This document shows, in pieces, positions 17,534-27,400 of a stretch of 64,000 bases of DNA. The stretch comes from Vogesella sp. LIG4 (GTDB lineage Bacteria; Pseudomonadota; Gammaproteobacteria; Burkholderiales; Chromobacteriaceae): NCBI RefSeq assembly GCF_900090205.1, contig NZ_LT607802.1, positions 533,858 to 597,857 on the forward strand, given 5' to 3'. Within the stretch, counting starts at the first letter, position 1; each line of letters opens with the position of its first letter. The position numbers and the translations under genes are program-made. Below the pieces are notes generated by a model. That model was given only the letters and a program-made list of their open reading frames with translations. It had not been told where the DNA came from and searched no databases.

Positions 17534-20214
17534 CAGAATGGGTACGGCGTACTGGCCGCCCCGGCATGAGCAGCATCAGCCGCCTGGAAGCTGCAAGGCT
17601 GCGGTGGTTTGAAAGAGGGGAATGGCACACTAGTGCTCGCCGGCCCGCTCCAGTCGTGGCTCGCCCCTTTGAAGCTCACCTTGCCCGGCGCGTGCAGTTC
17701 GATCTTGCCGTCCTTGATGCGGATGTAGGCGCCGCCGCAGGTCAGCAGCACCTCTTTCTTGCCGTTGAACAGCTGGCTGGCGCTCAGGCTGCTGATGGCT
17801 ACGTCCTTATCCGCCGTCAGTTCCATCGCGTCGCTCTGCGCCTGCAGCTGCACCTTGCCCTTGGCGGCGATCAGCTTCAGCGTGACCCGGTCTTTCACCC
17901 CGGCCACGAACAGGCTGATGTGCTGGCCGACGTTGTGCAGCCAGCGTCGGCCACTGGTCTGGTTGAGATCGCGCTGCGCCACTTGGTCGATATTCGTGCC
18001 TGCGGCCAACGTCAGGGCGTTGTCAGTCGTCGCGGCCAGGCCGGCCGGGGCGCTGAGGATCATTAGCGGCTGCTGGCCGGCTTGAGCCAATCCCTCGCCT
18101 TTGGTGGCGGTCTTGCCGTCTTTATCGGTATTGCTGCCGGCTTCCCAGGCCTTGAGGGCGGCGGCGTGGTGTTGCAGGTGGCCGTCGGTTTTCTTTGCCC
18201 CTTTGCCGTTGTCGGGTTTGATTTCCTCCGGCCCGGTTTCCAGGGTGTCAGCCAGCTGCGCCGTGGCGGTGTCGGCGAGGGATTGCGCGAGGGCCAGCGC
18301 GGCGTCGAGCTGGCTTTGCGCGCCGTCGCGTGCCAGTTGTTTGCCGCCGGCGCCGGCTTGCGCTTCGGTGCTGAGCAGCAGGCCGTGCGCGGCGCGGATC
18401 GCCCCGTGCCGGTCGGTGCGCAGCTCGAAGCCGTCGCCGCGTGGTGTGGCTTTGCCGTCCTGCCGCGGGTAGGCGAGGTAGCCCTGGTTGAGCTGGGTGT
18501 GGCCGTGTTCGCTGCTGAGTTTCGCCCGCACTTCGCCCGGGCTGTCGTCGAACAGCAGCTCGTTGTACTGCCCGCCGTGGTGTTCTTTGGATTTGATGCC
18601 GGACAGCGTCTTGTTGCCTGGCAGGCTGCCGGCGCCGCTGAACGCCGGCGGCGGGTGGCTGCCGTTGTACAGCACGCCGGTAATCACCGGGCGGTCGATG
18701 TCGCCTTCGATGAAGTCGACCAGCACTTCCTGGCCGATACGCGGGATGAACTGGTGGCCCCAGGCGGCACCGGCACTGGGCATGGCGACGCGCAGCCAGC
18801 AACTGGAACGGTCGTCGAGGTTGGCGCCGATCTCCGGATGCTCATCTGGGCGCTGCCAGTGGAACTGCACCTTGATGCGGCCGTGGGCGTCGGTGTGCAC
18901 TTCCTCGTTGGCGGGGCCGACCACGGTGGCGGTCTGCGCACCGCGGGCGCTGGGTTTGGCGTGGGCGCTGTCGGCGTAGGCCGGGGTGAGCGGCAGGCCG
19001 CGGCGCTGGGCGTCGAACTCGCTGCGGAACGGCGCGTCGCTGTCATCGCCGCTGGCGGCCAACGTTGGCCGCAAGGCGGTGGGCAGGCTGCGCGCCAGCT
19101 CGGCCGGCAGGTTGTTGCGTACGGTCAGCGTCTGGCGGGTGAGCACGAATTCGCGCTGCTCGGCGCCGTCGCCGTCGTGTGCCGGGTGGCCGTCGAGGCG
19201 GAACCACTGCCCGGCCACCAAGCCGCGCACCGCGCCGCCGCCGCTGAAAGTCTTGGCCTGCGCATCGTGCGCCTGCTGCCGCAGCCGCGCGTAGTGGCTG
19301 AGCTGCTCGGCATCGCTGGCGTAGTAGGCGCCGGGGGCGTCGTAGTGCTGCAAGCTGCTCTGCAGCCGGCTGCCGTCCAGACCCTGATCCAGCGCCGATT
19401 CGTCACCGCTGTGGCCGGTGGCCACCGGCTGGTAGTCGAACGTCGCCAGCGCCACACTGCCGGGCACGATCTGCCGGGCGCCGTCCCAGCGGGTGAGGCC
19501 GTCTTCCTCTTCCGTCGCATCGCTGCGATGGAAGCGCACCCGTTCGAGGTTGGCCGCCGGCAACGAATACGGGTCGTCAAAGGCCACCAGCTTGACCTGC
19601 GGCGTGTCGCCGTCCAGATGCGCGTAGCGCCAGCTCAAGCCTTCCTCGCGCAGCAGGCGGCAGATGAAGTCGTGGTCGGATTCGCGGTACTGCAGGCAGT
19701 AGCTGCGGCTGGGCAGGCTGCCTGCCAGTACGAAGTCCAGCGCCTGGCCGGCGGCGAACACCGGGTTGATTGCCGCGTGCTCGGCAAAGATCTGCCGCAC
19801 GATAGCCTCCACCGACAAATCCTGAAACACCCGCGAGGTCTGCCGCAGGCGCAGCAGCGCGAACGGCGGTTCGACGGTGAGCGCGTACTTGGCGAAGCCG
19901 CCATCGCTGCCCAGCGCCTCGGCGCTGCTGACCACGCCACAGCGCAGGCTCTCGCTGCCGTCGGCACCGGCGATGCCCAAGCGCACCGGCAGGCCCAGCA
20001 GCGTCTTCAGTTCGATGCCGTCGTCCGGCGACAGACACTCAACGCGGAAGCGGTAGTCGCCGGCCAGCGCCTCCTCGCCGCTGAGTGTCAGCGGCAGCAG
20101 CGCCTGGCCCCAGCGCTGGAACCCGTTCTGGTCATGACCCAGCTGCAGGGTGAGCAGGCGCTGGTCCTGGTTGAAGGCGGACGCGAAGCTGGCGAGCAGG
20201 TCGGGGAGGTTCAT
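17533..20214 (-). CDS. vgrG: T6SS spike protein VgrG1
   Basis: VgrG forms the trimeric spike under PAAR. 893 residues: gp27-like part (about 1-380), gp5-like OB region with SSCWLRVAMPSAGAAWGHQF near 450, VDFIEGDIDRPVITG, then a DUF2345-type beta-helix (about 640-860). It is nearly identical to VgrG2 (32,618-35,425) up to MELTADKD near residue 800. There it switches to a private C-terminus ending in a Pro/Ala-rich tail, presumably recognised by the DUF4123 adaptor. The ATG at 20214 overlaps the tssE stop as TGATG. It separates tssE from tssF, which normally adjoin. Confidence 0.95.
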   Translation of the reverse strand: MNLPDLLASFASAFNQDQRLLTLQLGHDQNGFQRWGQALLPLTLSGEEALAGDYRFRVECLSPDDGIELKTLLGLPVRLGIAGADGSESLRCGVVSSAEALGSDGGFAKYALTVEPPFALLRLRQTSRVFQDLSVEAIVRQIFAEHAAINPVFAAGQALDFVLAGSLPSRSYCLQYRESDHDFICRLLREEGLSWRYAHLDGDTPQVKLVAFDDPYSLPAANLERVRFHRSDATEEEDGLTRWDGARQIVPGSVALATFDYQPVATGHSGDESALDQGLDGSRLQSSLQHYDAPGAYYASDAEQLSHYARLRQQAHDAQAKTFSGGGAVRGLVAGQWFRLDGHPAHDGDGAEQREFVLTRQTLTVRNNLPAELARSLPTALRPTLAASGDDSDAPFRSEFDAQRRGLPLTPAYADSAHAKPSARGAQTATVVGPANEEVHTDAHGRIKVQFHWQRPDEHPEIGANLDDRSSCWLRVAMPSAGAAWGHQFIPRIGQEVLVDFIEGDIDRPVITGVLYNGSHPPPAFSGAGSLPGNKTLSGIKSKEHHGGQYNELLFDDSPGEVRAKLSSEHGHTQLNQGYLAYPRQDGKATPRGDGFELRTDRHGAIRAAHGLLLSTEAQAGAGGKQLARDGAQSQLDAALALAQSLADTATAQLADTLETGPEEIKPDNGKGAKKTDGHLQHHAAALKAWEAGSNTDKDGKTATKGEGLAQAGQQPLMILSAPAGLAATTDNALTLAAGTNIDQVAQRDLNQTSGRRWLHNVGQHISLFVAGVKDRVTLKLIAAKGKVQLQAQSDAMELTADKDVAISSLSASQLFNGKKEVLLTCGGAYIRIKDGKIELHAPGKVSFKGASHDWSGPASTSVPFPSFKPPQPCSFQAADAAHAGAASTPYPF

Positions 20215-20699
20215 CAGCCCTGCACCTTGTAAACGTTGGAAGACAGTTGCAGGGTGGCGTCAAAGCTCACCGGCGGGCGGTGCGGGTGCACTTTCAGTAC
20301 CGCATCCACCCGGAAGCGCAGGTGCCGCTCCAGCTCGCGCGGCGCGTCCAGGTTCACCCGTACCCGCGACAGGCGAGGCTCGTGGATTTCGATGGCGCGG
20401 CGCAGTTGTTCGCGCAGCAGCTCGCGGTCGTCCGGGTTGAGCAGGCTGATGCCGCTGAGGTCGGGGATGCCGTATTGCAGCATGCTGTCGTTGGCCAGGG
20501 TGTGGGCGTCGAACAGCTCCGGCTGCGACATTACCCGGGTGTTAAGCAGCGACTCCAGGTCACGCGCCAGCGCACGGCGGAACTGCGGCAGCTCGTACTG
20601 CAGCGGGTCGGCGCCATGGCTGATGTCGGGCTGGTCGTCCAGTAGCCGGTCCAGCACCGATGGCAGGATGCGGGTATGCCGCAGGCCGTTGTGCTGCAT
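20214..20699 (-). CDS. tssE: T6SS baseplate protein TssE
   Basis: TssE is the gp25-like baseplate wedge component that starts sheath assembly. 161 residues. The family signature LNTR (ESLLNTRVM) is near residue 55, followed by YGIPDLSG near 75, and the C-terminal REQLRRAIEIHEPRLSRVRV matches the gp25 fold. It overlaps vgrG1 downstream by 1 base (TGATG) and lies 3 bases after tssL. Confidence 0.94.
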   Translation of the reverse strand: MQHNGLRHTRILPSVLDRLLDDQPDISHGADPLQYELPQFRRALARDLESLLNTRVMSQPELFDAHTLANDSMLQYGIPDLSGISLLNPDDRELLREQLRRAIEIHEPRLSRVRVNLDAPRELERHLRFRVDAVLKVHPHRPPVSFDATLQLSSNVYKVQG

Positions 20700-20702
20700 G
20701 GT

Positions 20703-21407
20703 CTAGATGCCGAACAGCGTGTGCAGCTGGCGGCCCAGCAGCCAGTGGTAGGTGCCCCAGATGGCGGCGGCGGCCAGTGCCAGCAGTGCAAAGTACAGCC
20801 ACAGCGGCAGTTCGTGGCGCACAAAGGCCTTGAAGCGCTGCGGCAGCTGCCAGTTGGGGGCGAAGTCAGCCTTGCCGCCGCGCACCTGCTGGATCTCCTG
20901 CCCCAGTTTGTGGGTGAGGTAGCCCAGCTTTTCGCTGCCCTCCAGCAGGTAGCGGCCCTGGAAGCCCAGCAACAGGCAGGTGTAGTACACCTCCAGCTCT
21001 TCAATGTACTTGGCAGGGTCCAGCCGTAGTTGCTCCAGGCGATTGAAGAAGCCTTCACCGGCCAGGTGCTCGCCGAACAGGCGCAGTTGCAGCGGCATGC
21101 GCTCCCATTCGTCGCGCAGTGCGAATTCGGACGCCAGCACGATTTCGTCCAGCAGTGCACAGAAGGCGTACTTGGCCTGGCCGATGGCATCCGGCGTTTT
21201 GCCGAAGTTGCGGGCATTGCGTTCGTACTGCTGCAGGAACTGGTCGATACGGCGGTTGAATTCCACGCTGCTGCCCGGCGTGTTGCCGTCTTTCAGCAGG
21301 AACAGCAGGTAGACGCCGTCTTCCAGCATTTCACGCAGGCTGGGGCCACTGGCGGCGACGGCGATGGTGGCGGTTTGCTCGGCGGGGGTAGCGGCTGCTT
21401 GACTCAT
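20703..21407 (-). CDS. tssL: T6SS membrane-complex protein TssL (DotU/IcmH)
   Basis: TssL is an inner-membrane protein of the TssJLM complex. 234 residues. The cytoplasmic DotU domain carries YAFCALLDEIVLAS near residue 80 and LEVYYTCLLLGFQGRY near 140. One membrane helix sits near the C-terminus (PLWLYFALLALAAAAIWGTY, about 200-220). There is no peptidoglycan-binding OmpA extension. That activity may be supplied by the separate OmpA-like lipoprotein at 32,120. Adjacent to tssK (7-base gap) and tssE. Confidence 0.95.
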   Translation of the reverse strand: MSQAAATPAEQTATIAVAASGPSLREMLEDGVYLLFLLKDGNTPGSSVEFNRRIDQFLQQYERNARNFGKTPDAIGQAKYAFCALLDEIVLASEFALRDEWERMPLQLRLFGEHLAGEGFFNRLEQLRLDPAKYIEELEVYYTCLLLGFQGRYLLEGSEKLGYLTHKLGQEIQQVRGGKADFAPNWQLPQRFKAFVRHELPLWLYFALLALAAAAIWGTYHWLLGRQLHTLFGI

Positions 21408-21414
21408 GTTGGCC

Positions 21415-22773
21415 TCAACGGAAAACGGCGATCAGTTCCAGGTTCACCCCGGACAGGGTTTGCGGCACATAGATGCAGATGCTGCGCGATTGCAGCATGC
21501 GGGCGAAAATCTCGCCCTGCGGTTGCAACGCAAAGTAGTGGTTACCCACCCGTACCGGCATGGCGGACGGGGTCTGGGCGGCATGGCTCAGTGCCACGCC
21601 GCGCATGGCGGAGTTGAGGATTTTTTCCACGTCGTCCGGCGCGCCGATCTTGAACTTGAGCGGCACGTTGTCCAGGATCTGGGCCGCCGGCTGCTCGCTT
21701 TGCACCGACAGGTAGAAATCGACGTTGTCGAGGAAGCGGTCGCTCTCCAGCCGGCCGATGAAAAAAGACGCCTTGGGCGAATGCAGCGGGATGACGGCGT
21801 AGCGCGCCGATATCACCGTTTCCAGCAGCTCGCGTATCTGCAGGTCCAGTGTGGAGAACACCTGGTGCAGGTCTTCGTGCTGATAGGCCGGGATGTCAGC
21901 CAGTGCGTAACGGGTGGAGAAGGTCTGCAACTCGCCGCAGAACTCGGCCAGCGCCATGTACAGCTCCTCCGGGTGCAGCGGGCTGCTCAGCGACAGGTGA
22001 CGCAGGCGGGCGAAGTTGCGGTTGACGCTATGCAGCAGCCAGAACGCGGAAATATCGCTGGCGCCATACTCCATCACGCTGCGCGCCTTTTCGCGCTGCG
22101 CGCCGGCCAGCGCCTGGCTTTTCACCAGCAGGATGTCCAGCAGGCGGCGCAGCAACTGCGGCAGCTTGCCGGCGGCGGTAATGCCCAGCAGTGGCGGCAG
22201 GTAGTCATCTGCCAGCTGCCACTGGCCGGTAGCGTCCTTCTGCAAGCGACACAGCGCGATCGCTTCGTAGCCGTCGCGGTTTTCTTCCTCGAACATCAGC
22301 CGCACGTCCGGCTCCAGCACGGCGACATCGGCTGGCAGCGCCTGGGTGTAGAGGTCGGCCAGTTCGCTGCTGCCGCCCAGGTAGCGGCACGGCCGTCCTG
22401 CCGCTTCGCCGTTGCGGGTGTTGCCGCCGTAGGGCTGCATATCGGCCAGGCAGGCATACAGCGTGGTAGTCACACCCAGCTGCGGCACGGCAGCCAGATC
22501 CCGCGACAAGGGCAGCGGCGCCGACTGCGGCGCCTGGAAGCAGCTGCCATCACGGAACAGCAGGCCCAGCGCATCCACGCGCACCATGCCGCCCTTGAGC
22601 GCCTGTTCATCCAGGCTCAGTTGCTGCACACCCCAGGCATGCCGGCTCAGCAGTTGCTGGCGCAGCACGGCATCCTGTTCAAGAAACAGCGATTGCTGCT
22701 GAAAGTGCTGCGGGCGCAGGAACATCCCCTCGCCCCACAGTACGCGTTTGGCTGCTTGCATCGTCACATCCAT
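21415..22773 (-). CDS. tssK: T6SS baseplate-to-membrane connector TssK
   Basis: TssK trimers tie the baseplate to TssL/TssM. The N-terminal signature VLWGEGMFLRPQHFQQQ is at about residues 12-28, and the overall length (452) is normal. Three start codons are possible: a GTG at 22776, ATG at 22773 and ATG at 22761. I chose 22773 for AAGG spacing, but 22761 would give the short leader typical of TssK. It is separated from tssJ by 54 bases that contain one GTTGGCCGCA copy. Confidence 0.95.
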   Translation of the reverse strand: MDVTMQAAKRVLWGEGMFLRPQHFQQQSLFLEQDAVLRQQLLSRHAWGVQQLSLDEQALKGGMVRVDALGLLFRDGSCFQAPQSAPLPLSRDLAAVPQLGVTTTLYACLADMQPYGGNTRNGEAAGRPCRYLGGSSELADLYTQALPADVAVLEPDVRLMFEEENRDGYEAIALCRLQKDATGQWQLADDYLPPLLGITAAGKLPQLLRRLLDILLVKSQALAGAQREKARSVMEYGASDISAFWLLHSVNRNFARLRHLSLSSPLHPEELYMALAEFCGELQTFSTRYALADIPAYQHEDLHQVFSTLDLQIRELLETVISARYAVIPLHSPKASFFIGRLESDRFLDNVDFYLSVQSEQPAAQILDNVPLKFKIGAPDDVEKILNSAMRGVALSHAAQTPSAMPVRVGNHYFALQPQGEIFARMLQSRSICIYVPQTLSGVNLELIAVFR

Positions 22774-22827
22774 CACAACGGCCTTGCGGCCAACTATTCA
22801 ATCCACCACGACTAAGTGGCACTCCAC

Positions 22828-23364
22828 CTAGCGGCAATCCACCTGCTGCGTGGCCGGCTGGCCCGGCATCGGCCTGGCCGGCGGTATCAGTGCGCGCAGG
22901 TAGCAATCCTCGGCACGGAACAACAGACCCACGCGCCGCACATCGTCGGCCTTGTACAGCAGCCGCCAGAACTGGCGATCCGGCTGGCGGAACATGCCCA
23001 CCAGGCCGATATAGGTGGCCTCCGGCGCCACCGTGAGCCCGCCTATCGCTGCCTTGGCACCGGGCAGCAGTGTCATCTCCTGCGAGGACAGCAGATCCGG
23101 CGCCAGCAGGTCCTTGTCCGACTTGCCTGCCATCAGCGCTTCCATGGTCAGGCGGTTGAAGGCCTGGTCCGACTTCAGCTGATAGACACGCACCACCATG
23201 GATAGCGGCTTGCCATGTACGTCCTTGTTCAGCATGGCGGCCGCCTCGCCACCAACCATTACCGGGGCATTGCCGGCACAGCCGGCAAGCAGCAAAAGCG
23301 GCAGCAGACAGCTGGCGGCCAGCAGCCAGCCAGGCAAGCGGCCGCGGAGGGTGGGCAACAGCAT
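22828..23364 (-). CDS. tssJ: T6SS outer-membrane lipoprotein TssJ
   Basis: TssJ anchors the TssLM complex to the outer membrane. From the ATG at 23364 (SD AGAGGTGA) the protein has 178 residues, with a lipoprotein signal ending LLLLAGC-AG and a beta-sandwich domain containing MVVRVYQLKSDQAF and GLVGMFRQPDRQFWRLL, both typical of TssJ. A longer frame reaching 23418 lacks a ribosome site and would bury the signal peptide. First gene of the leftward arm, read from the divergent promoter region. Confidence 0.93.
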   Translation of the reverse strand: MLLPTLRGRLPGWLLAASCLLPLLLLAGCAGNAPVMVGGEAAAMLNKDVHGKPLSMVVRVYQLKSDQAFNRLTMEALMAGKSDKDLLAPDLLSSQEMTLLPGAKAAIGGLTVAPEATYIGLVGMFRQPDRQFWRLLYKADDVRRVGLLFRAEDCYLRALIPPARPMPGQPATQQVDCR

Positions 23365-23513
23365 TTGAGTGGTCACCTCTGGAAAACATGCCAAAGTCGT
23401 ATCATAATTGAAAAGCATTTTTTCTACAAAGAACGATAAAAATCGTAATTTTTATAGAAATGTTAAAAATCAAAAATTGCATTACAAAGTCATTGCTATA
23501 GGTTGAGCAAAAA
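23365..23513. promoter_or_regulatory. divergent T6SS promoter region with AT palindrome
   Basis: This 149-base gap separates divergent tssJ and the M15 peptidase gene, so promoters for both arms must start here or nearby. It is strongly AT-rich. A perfect inverted repeat with 8-base arms ATAAAAAT and ATTTTTAT lies at 23436-23455. No convincing sigma-54 -24/-12 pair was seen. The composition would suit an H-NS-type silencer, but this is inference. Confidence 0.6.
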
Positions 23514-24401
23514 ATGTGGTCTGCAACTATGGCGCTATACCTGGCACCAGGCATCTGCCTATTGCTGGTCGCCCTTATCGCCTGGATAGGCATTAGATAT
23601 TTCAGAAGAAATTCCTTTGAAATTGAAGAGCCTATCGTAAAAACCGACGATACAAGCAATGGACAGCCGGTGCTGAGCAGTGTGCCGCCCGCCCCGGCCA
23701 CCAGCACCCCACAGCCGGCAGGCAGCACTCATCAAACGTCAATAAAAACCATAAAAAAGTACTTTGTCATTGCAAGAATGCCACTTGCATCGCTATCTTT
23801 GGCAGCAATTTCTGTAGCAATGGCATTGCATTTAAGCAGCAGGCATGAATCGTCAGAATTCATCCCCAAGGAATACTCGCACAGCTCCAGGATCAAGCTC
23901 ACGCTGCAGGAAGAGCAGCTGGTGCCACCTCCGCCACTGCCGCCGGAAGCCTTCCGCGATGCCATCAACGAGCAGCCGCGCCTGAGCGGGGCGGACCGTG
24001 ACTGGAGCAGGCTGGACCCGGCCTTTGTGCAAACCGTGCTTCGCGTGATGGCCAAGATGGAAGCCCGTGGCTTTCCCATGACGCTGCTGGAGGGCTACCG
24101 CAGTGCGGCGCGGCAGGATGCGTTGGCAGGACAGGCCACGCTGGTCACCAAGGCCAAGGGCGGTCAGAGCAAACACCAGTACGGTCTGGCGGTGGATCTG
24201 GCACCGGTGCGCAACGGCAAGGTGGTGATTTCGGAGCGCGACCCGTGGGCCATGCAGGCCTATGTCGCGCTGGGAGAAGAAGCCGGTGCCGCCTCGCTGA
24301 CCTGGGGTGGCAACTGGAGCTTCAAGGATTACGGGCACATCGAGCGCAGCGGCTCGTTGAAGCAGTTGCTGTCGGCAAACAACAAACCAACAGGAAGGTG
24401 A
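23514..24401 (+). CDS. M15-family peptidoglycan peptidase, TagX-like T6SS protein
   Basis: 295 residues with two membrane segments (about 6-28 and 88-108), a Pro-rich stretch, and a periplasmic peptidase_M15-type domain. Visible zinc/catalytic marks are SKHQYGLAVDLAP (H-x6-D) near residue 222 and KDYGHIE near 275. Acinetobacter TagX, a T6SS-linked L,D-endopeptidase, opens the host's own wall for assembly of the apparatus. The same role is likely here because the gene directly precedes tssM. Its stop lies 5 bases before the tssM GTG. Start ATG at 23514. Confidence 0.82.
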   Translation: MWSATMALYLAPGICLLLVALIAWIGIRYFRRNSFEIEEPIVKTDDTSNGQPVLSSVPPAPATSTPQPAGSTHQTSIKTIKKYFVIARMPLASLSLAAISVAMALHLSSRHESSEFIPKEYSHSSRIKLTLQEEQLVPPPPLPPEAFRDAINEQPRLSGADRDWSRLDPAFVQTVLRVMAKMEARGFPMTLLEGYRSAARQDALAGQATLVTKAKGGQSKHQYGLAVDLAPVRNGKVVISERDPWAMQAYVALGEEAGAASLTWGGNWSFKDYGHIERSGSLKQLLSANNKPTGR

Positions 24402-24406
24402 ACGCG

Positions 24407-27400
24407 GTGGTGAAAAAGGGTTGGCGTCAACATGCCAAGATAGCGTCGGCGATCGGGTTTCTGATCGTAATCGCGCTGGTATGGTTTCTCGGGGAATGGA
24501 TGGGGCTGGCGACGATGGAAGCGCGTCTTGGCTGCATCATCGCCATCATGCTGCTGTGGGTGGTCAGCCTGCTGATCGGCCAACTGCTTGCCCGCCGTGC
24601 CAGCGGCCTGCTGGAAAGAATGCTGCGCCAGCAGGCGGACGATGCCGTCATCCACGCCGGCTCGGAAAAACGCGCCGAGGTCACCCTGCTGCGCCAGCGC
24701 CTGCTGGGAGCCATCGACACGCTGAAAAAGTCCAAGCTGGGCAACAACGGTGGCGGTGCGGCGCTGTACGAGTTGCCCTGGTACATGATCATCGGCCACC
24801 CGGCTGCCGGCAAAAGCTCCGCCATCCTGCAGTCCGGCCTGACCTTCCCGTTCAGCGACAAGAGCGGTATCCAGGGCGTGGGCGGTACCCGCAACTGCGA
24901 CTGGTTCTTCTCCACCGAAGGCGTGCTGCTCGATACCGCCGGCCGCTACGCCACGCAGAGCGAGGACCGCGGCGAGTGGCTGGCCTTCCTCAAGCTGCTG
25001 AAAAAACACCGGCCGAAAGCGCCGGTCAACGGCATTCTGGTGGCGATCAGCCTGCCGGAACTGGCGCAGCATCACAGCGAAGGCTTTGCCCTCTACGTAC
25101 GCCAGGTGCGCGAGCGTATCCACGAAGTCTGCAGTACCTTCGGCCTGCACGTGCCGATCTACCTGGTATTCACCAAGCTGGACTTGCTGGGCGGTTTCTC
25201 CGAATTCTTCCAGGATTTGCCGGAAACCGAACGCGACCGCGTGTGGGGTAGCACGCTCACTGCCAACCAGGGCAATGGTTTCGACGCCGGCAACGTGGCC
25301 AGCCAGCAGTTTGAACTGCTGTACCGCGGCCTGGTGCAGGCGGGCGAGGAGAAACTGCTGCAATACCGTGGCGACCAGGTACGCCCGGCCCACTTCGCCT
25401 TCCCCATCGAGTTTCATGGCCTGAAAGAGGCGGTGACCAAGTTCATCACCCTGCTGTACGAGGAAGACCCCTACCACGCCCGCCCGCTGCTGCGTGGTTT
25501 CTACTTCACCAGCGCCCTGCAGGAAGGCACGCCGCGCATCGTGGCCGCTGGCCGCGTGCAGGGGCAGTTCGACCTGGCGCCGTCGCAGCGCGACAAGCAG
25601 CAGGTACCGGCGTCCTACAGCTTTTTCCTGGGCGACCTGTTCCGCAAGGTGCTATTCCCGGACCAGCACCTGATTTCCCGCCAGAGCGCGCACGGCGGCA
25701 GCCGCTGGCGCCTGGCGGCCATGGCAGTGGGCGTGTTGAGCCTGTGTTCGCTGGCCGGGCTGTGGAGCTGGTCCTACATCGGCAACCAGCAGCTGCTGGC
25801 GGAAATCAGCAAGGAGCGTGCCGATGCGCGCAAGCTGGCCGGTTCGGGCCAGCTGTATGACCGCCTGCGCGCGCTACAGCAGATGCAGACCCGCCTGGAA
25901 CAGCTGCAAGCCTATCGCCAGAACGGTGCGCCGTGGCAGATCGGTGTTGGCCTGTACCAGGGCAACGAGCTGGAAACCGCACTGCGCAACGAGTACTTCG
26001 CCGGCGTCAAATCGCTAATGCTTGCCCCTATCCAGCGCAACCTGGAAACCACGCTGCTGGCACTGGATCAGACCCCGCAAGCCAGCCCGGCACCGGCAGC
26101 GCCAACGCCTGCGGTAAAAGCCAAGCCCGCCACGCCACCTGCCGCAACACCGGCCAAGCCACGCACCAAGCCGCGTCCGCATGCACCAGGCCAGTCCTTG
26201 CCCGACATCCAGATCGGCGCACTGGACGATGGCCTGCGCGCCCGCCCGGTAGCGCTTGCGGCCAACGATTACAGCGCCCGCCAGGCTGCCTGGTGGCGCC
26301 ATGCAGCCCATCCGGTAGCCACCAGCTGGCAGGCAGATGGCTACGCGCTGCGACCGGCCAGCTGGAACCCGGCGGCGGCGCAGAGCAAGGCGCAGCAAGT
26401 GGTAACCGACACCATGGGTGCCAGCCGCAACCTGCCGGCCGGCAGCAGCACGCCAAGCAACCCGCAAGGTACTGCCGCGCCGGCTGCGGCCCCCAAAGCG
26501 CCGCAGCTGGACGCCAGCTACAACGCGCTGAAAACCTATCTGATGCTGTACCAGCCGCAACGCATGGAGCCGGCCCATCTGGCTGACCAGCTGCCGCGCT
26601 ACTGGCGCCCCTACCTGGAAGCGCAGCGTGGTCAGTACAGCAACGACGAAGTGATGGCGGTAGCCGAAAAACTGCTGGCGTTCTACATCAGCCAGATCAA
26701 GTCGCCGGACCTGCCACTGATCTCGCCCAACCTGCGCGTGGTCACCCAGGCGCGTGACGTGCTGCGCGGCTCCTTCAAGCGCATGTCGGCAGAGGAACGG
26801 GTGTTCAACGAGATCCGAGCCCGCGCCAACACCCGCTACGCCCCACTGACCGTGGCCCGCATCCTGAACAACCGCGACCTCGACATCATGGCCGGCAGCC
26901 AGATGGTGGAAGGCGCCTTTACCCGCGAAGCCTGGGATCAGTACGTCAAGGGCGCCATCAGCGAGGCCAGCAAGGGCGAGATTCGCAGCGACGACTGGGT
27001 GCTGGCCGCCAGCAGCCAGGACAATCTGGGCAAGGATGGCGACGGCGAGAAGAACCGCGCGGCGCTGGAAACCATGTACCGCGCAGCCTACAGCGCCAGC
27101 TGGAAGAAATTCCTGCAGGGCGTCACCGTACGCGACTTCACCTCCCCGGCGCAGGCCGCCTCGGCCATTACCCGGCTGGCCGACCGCGAAAGCTCGCCGA
27201 TCAAGCTGATCCTGACGCGTGCCACCACCGAAACCGCCTGGGACAACCCATCCGAACTCAACCGCTCGCTGGAAAACGCCAAGCAATCGGTACTGGAGAA
27301 GACCGCCAGCCTGCTCACCGGCGGCGGCAGCACTGACACCAAGAACAACGGCAAGCAGTATGGCGAGGTGGGGCAACAGTTCGCCGGCGTAGCCCTGCTG

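Noticed and set aside
18082..20232. 716-codon plus-strand open frame opposite vgrG1
   Set aside because: Shadow of vgrG1. The same frame appears opposite vgrG2, which only reflects the shared coding sequence.
23365..23513. Sigma-54 promoter in the divergent T6SS gap
   Set aside because: A TGGCA-like box on the minus strand lacks a matching TTGC at the required spacing.
24245..24406. Upstream extension of tssM
   Set aside because: It overlaps the peptidase gene in another frame and gives a non-TssM N-terminus; the GTG at 24407 has a good ribosome site.
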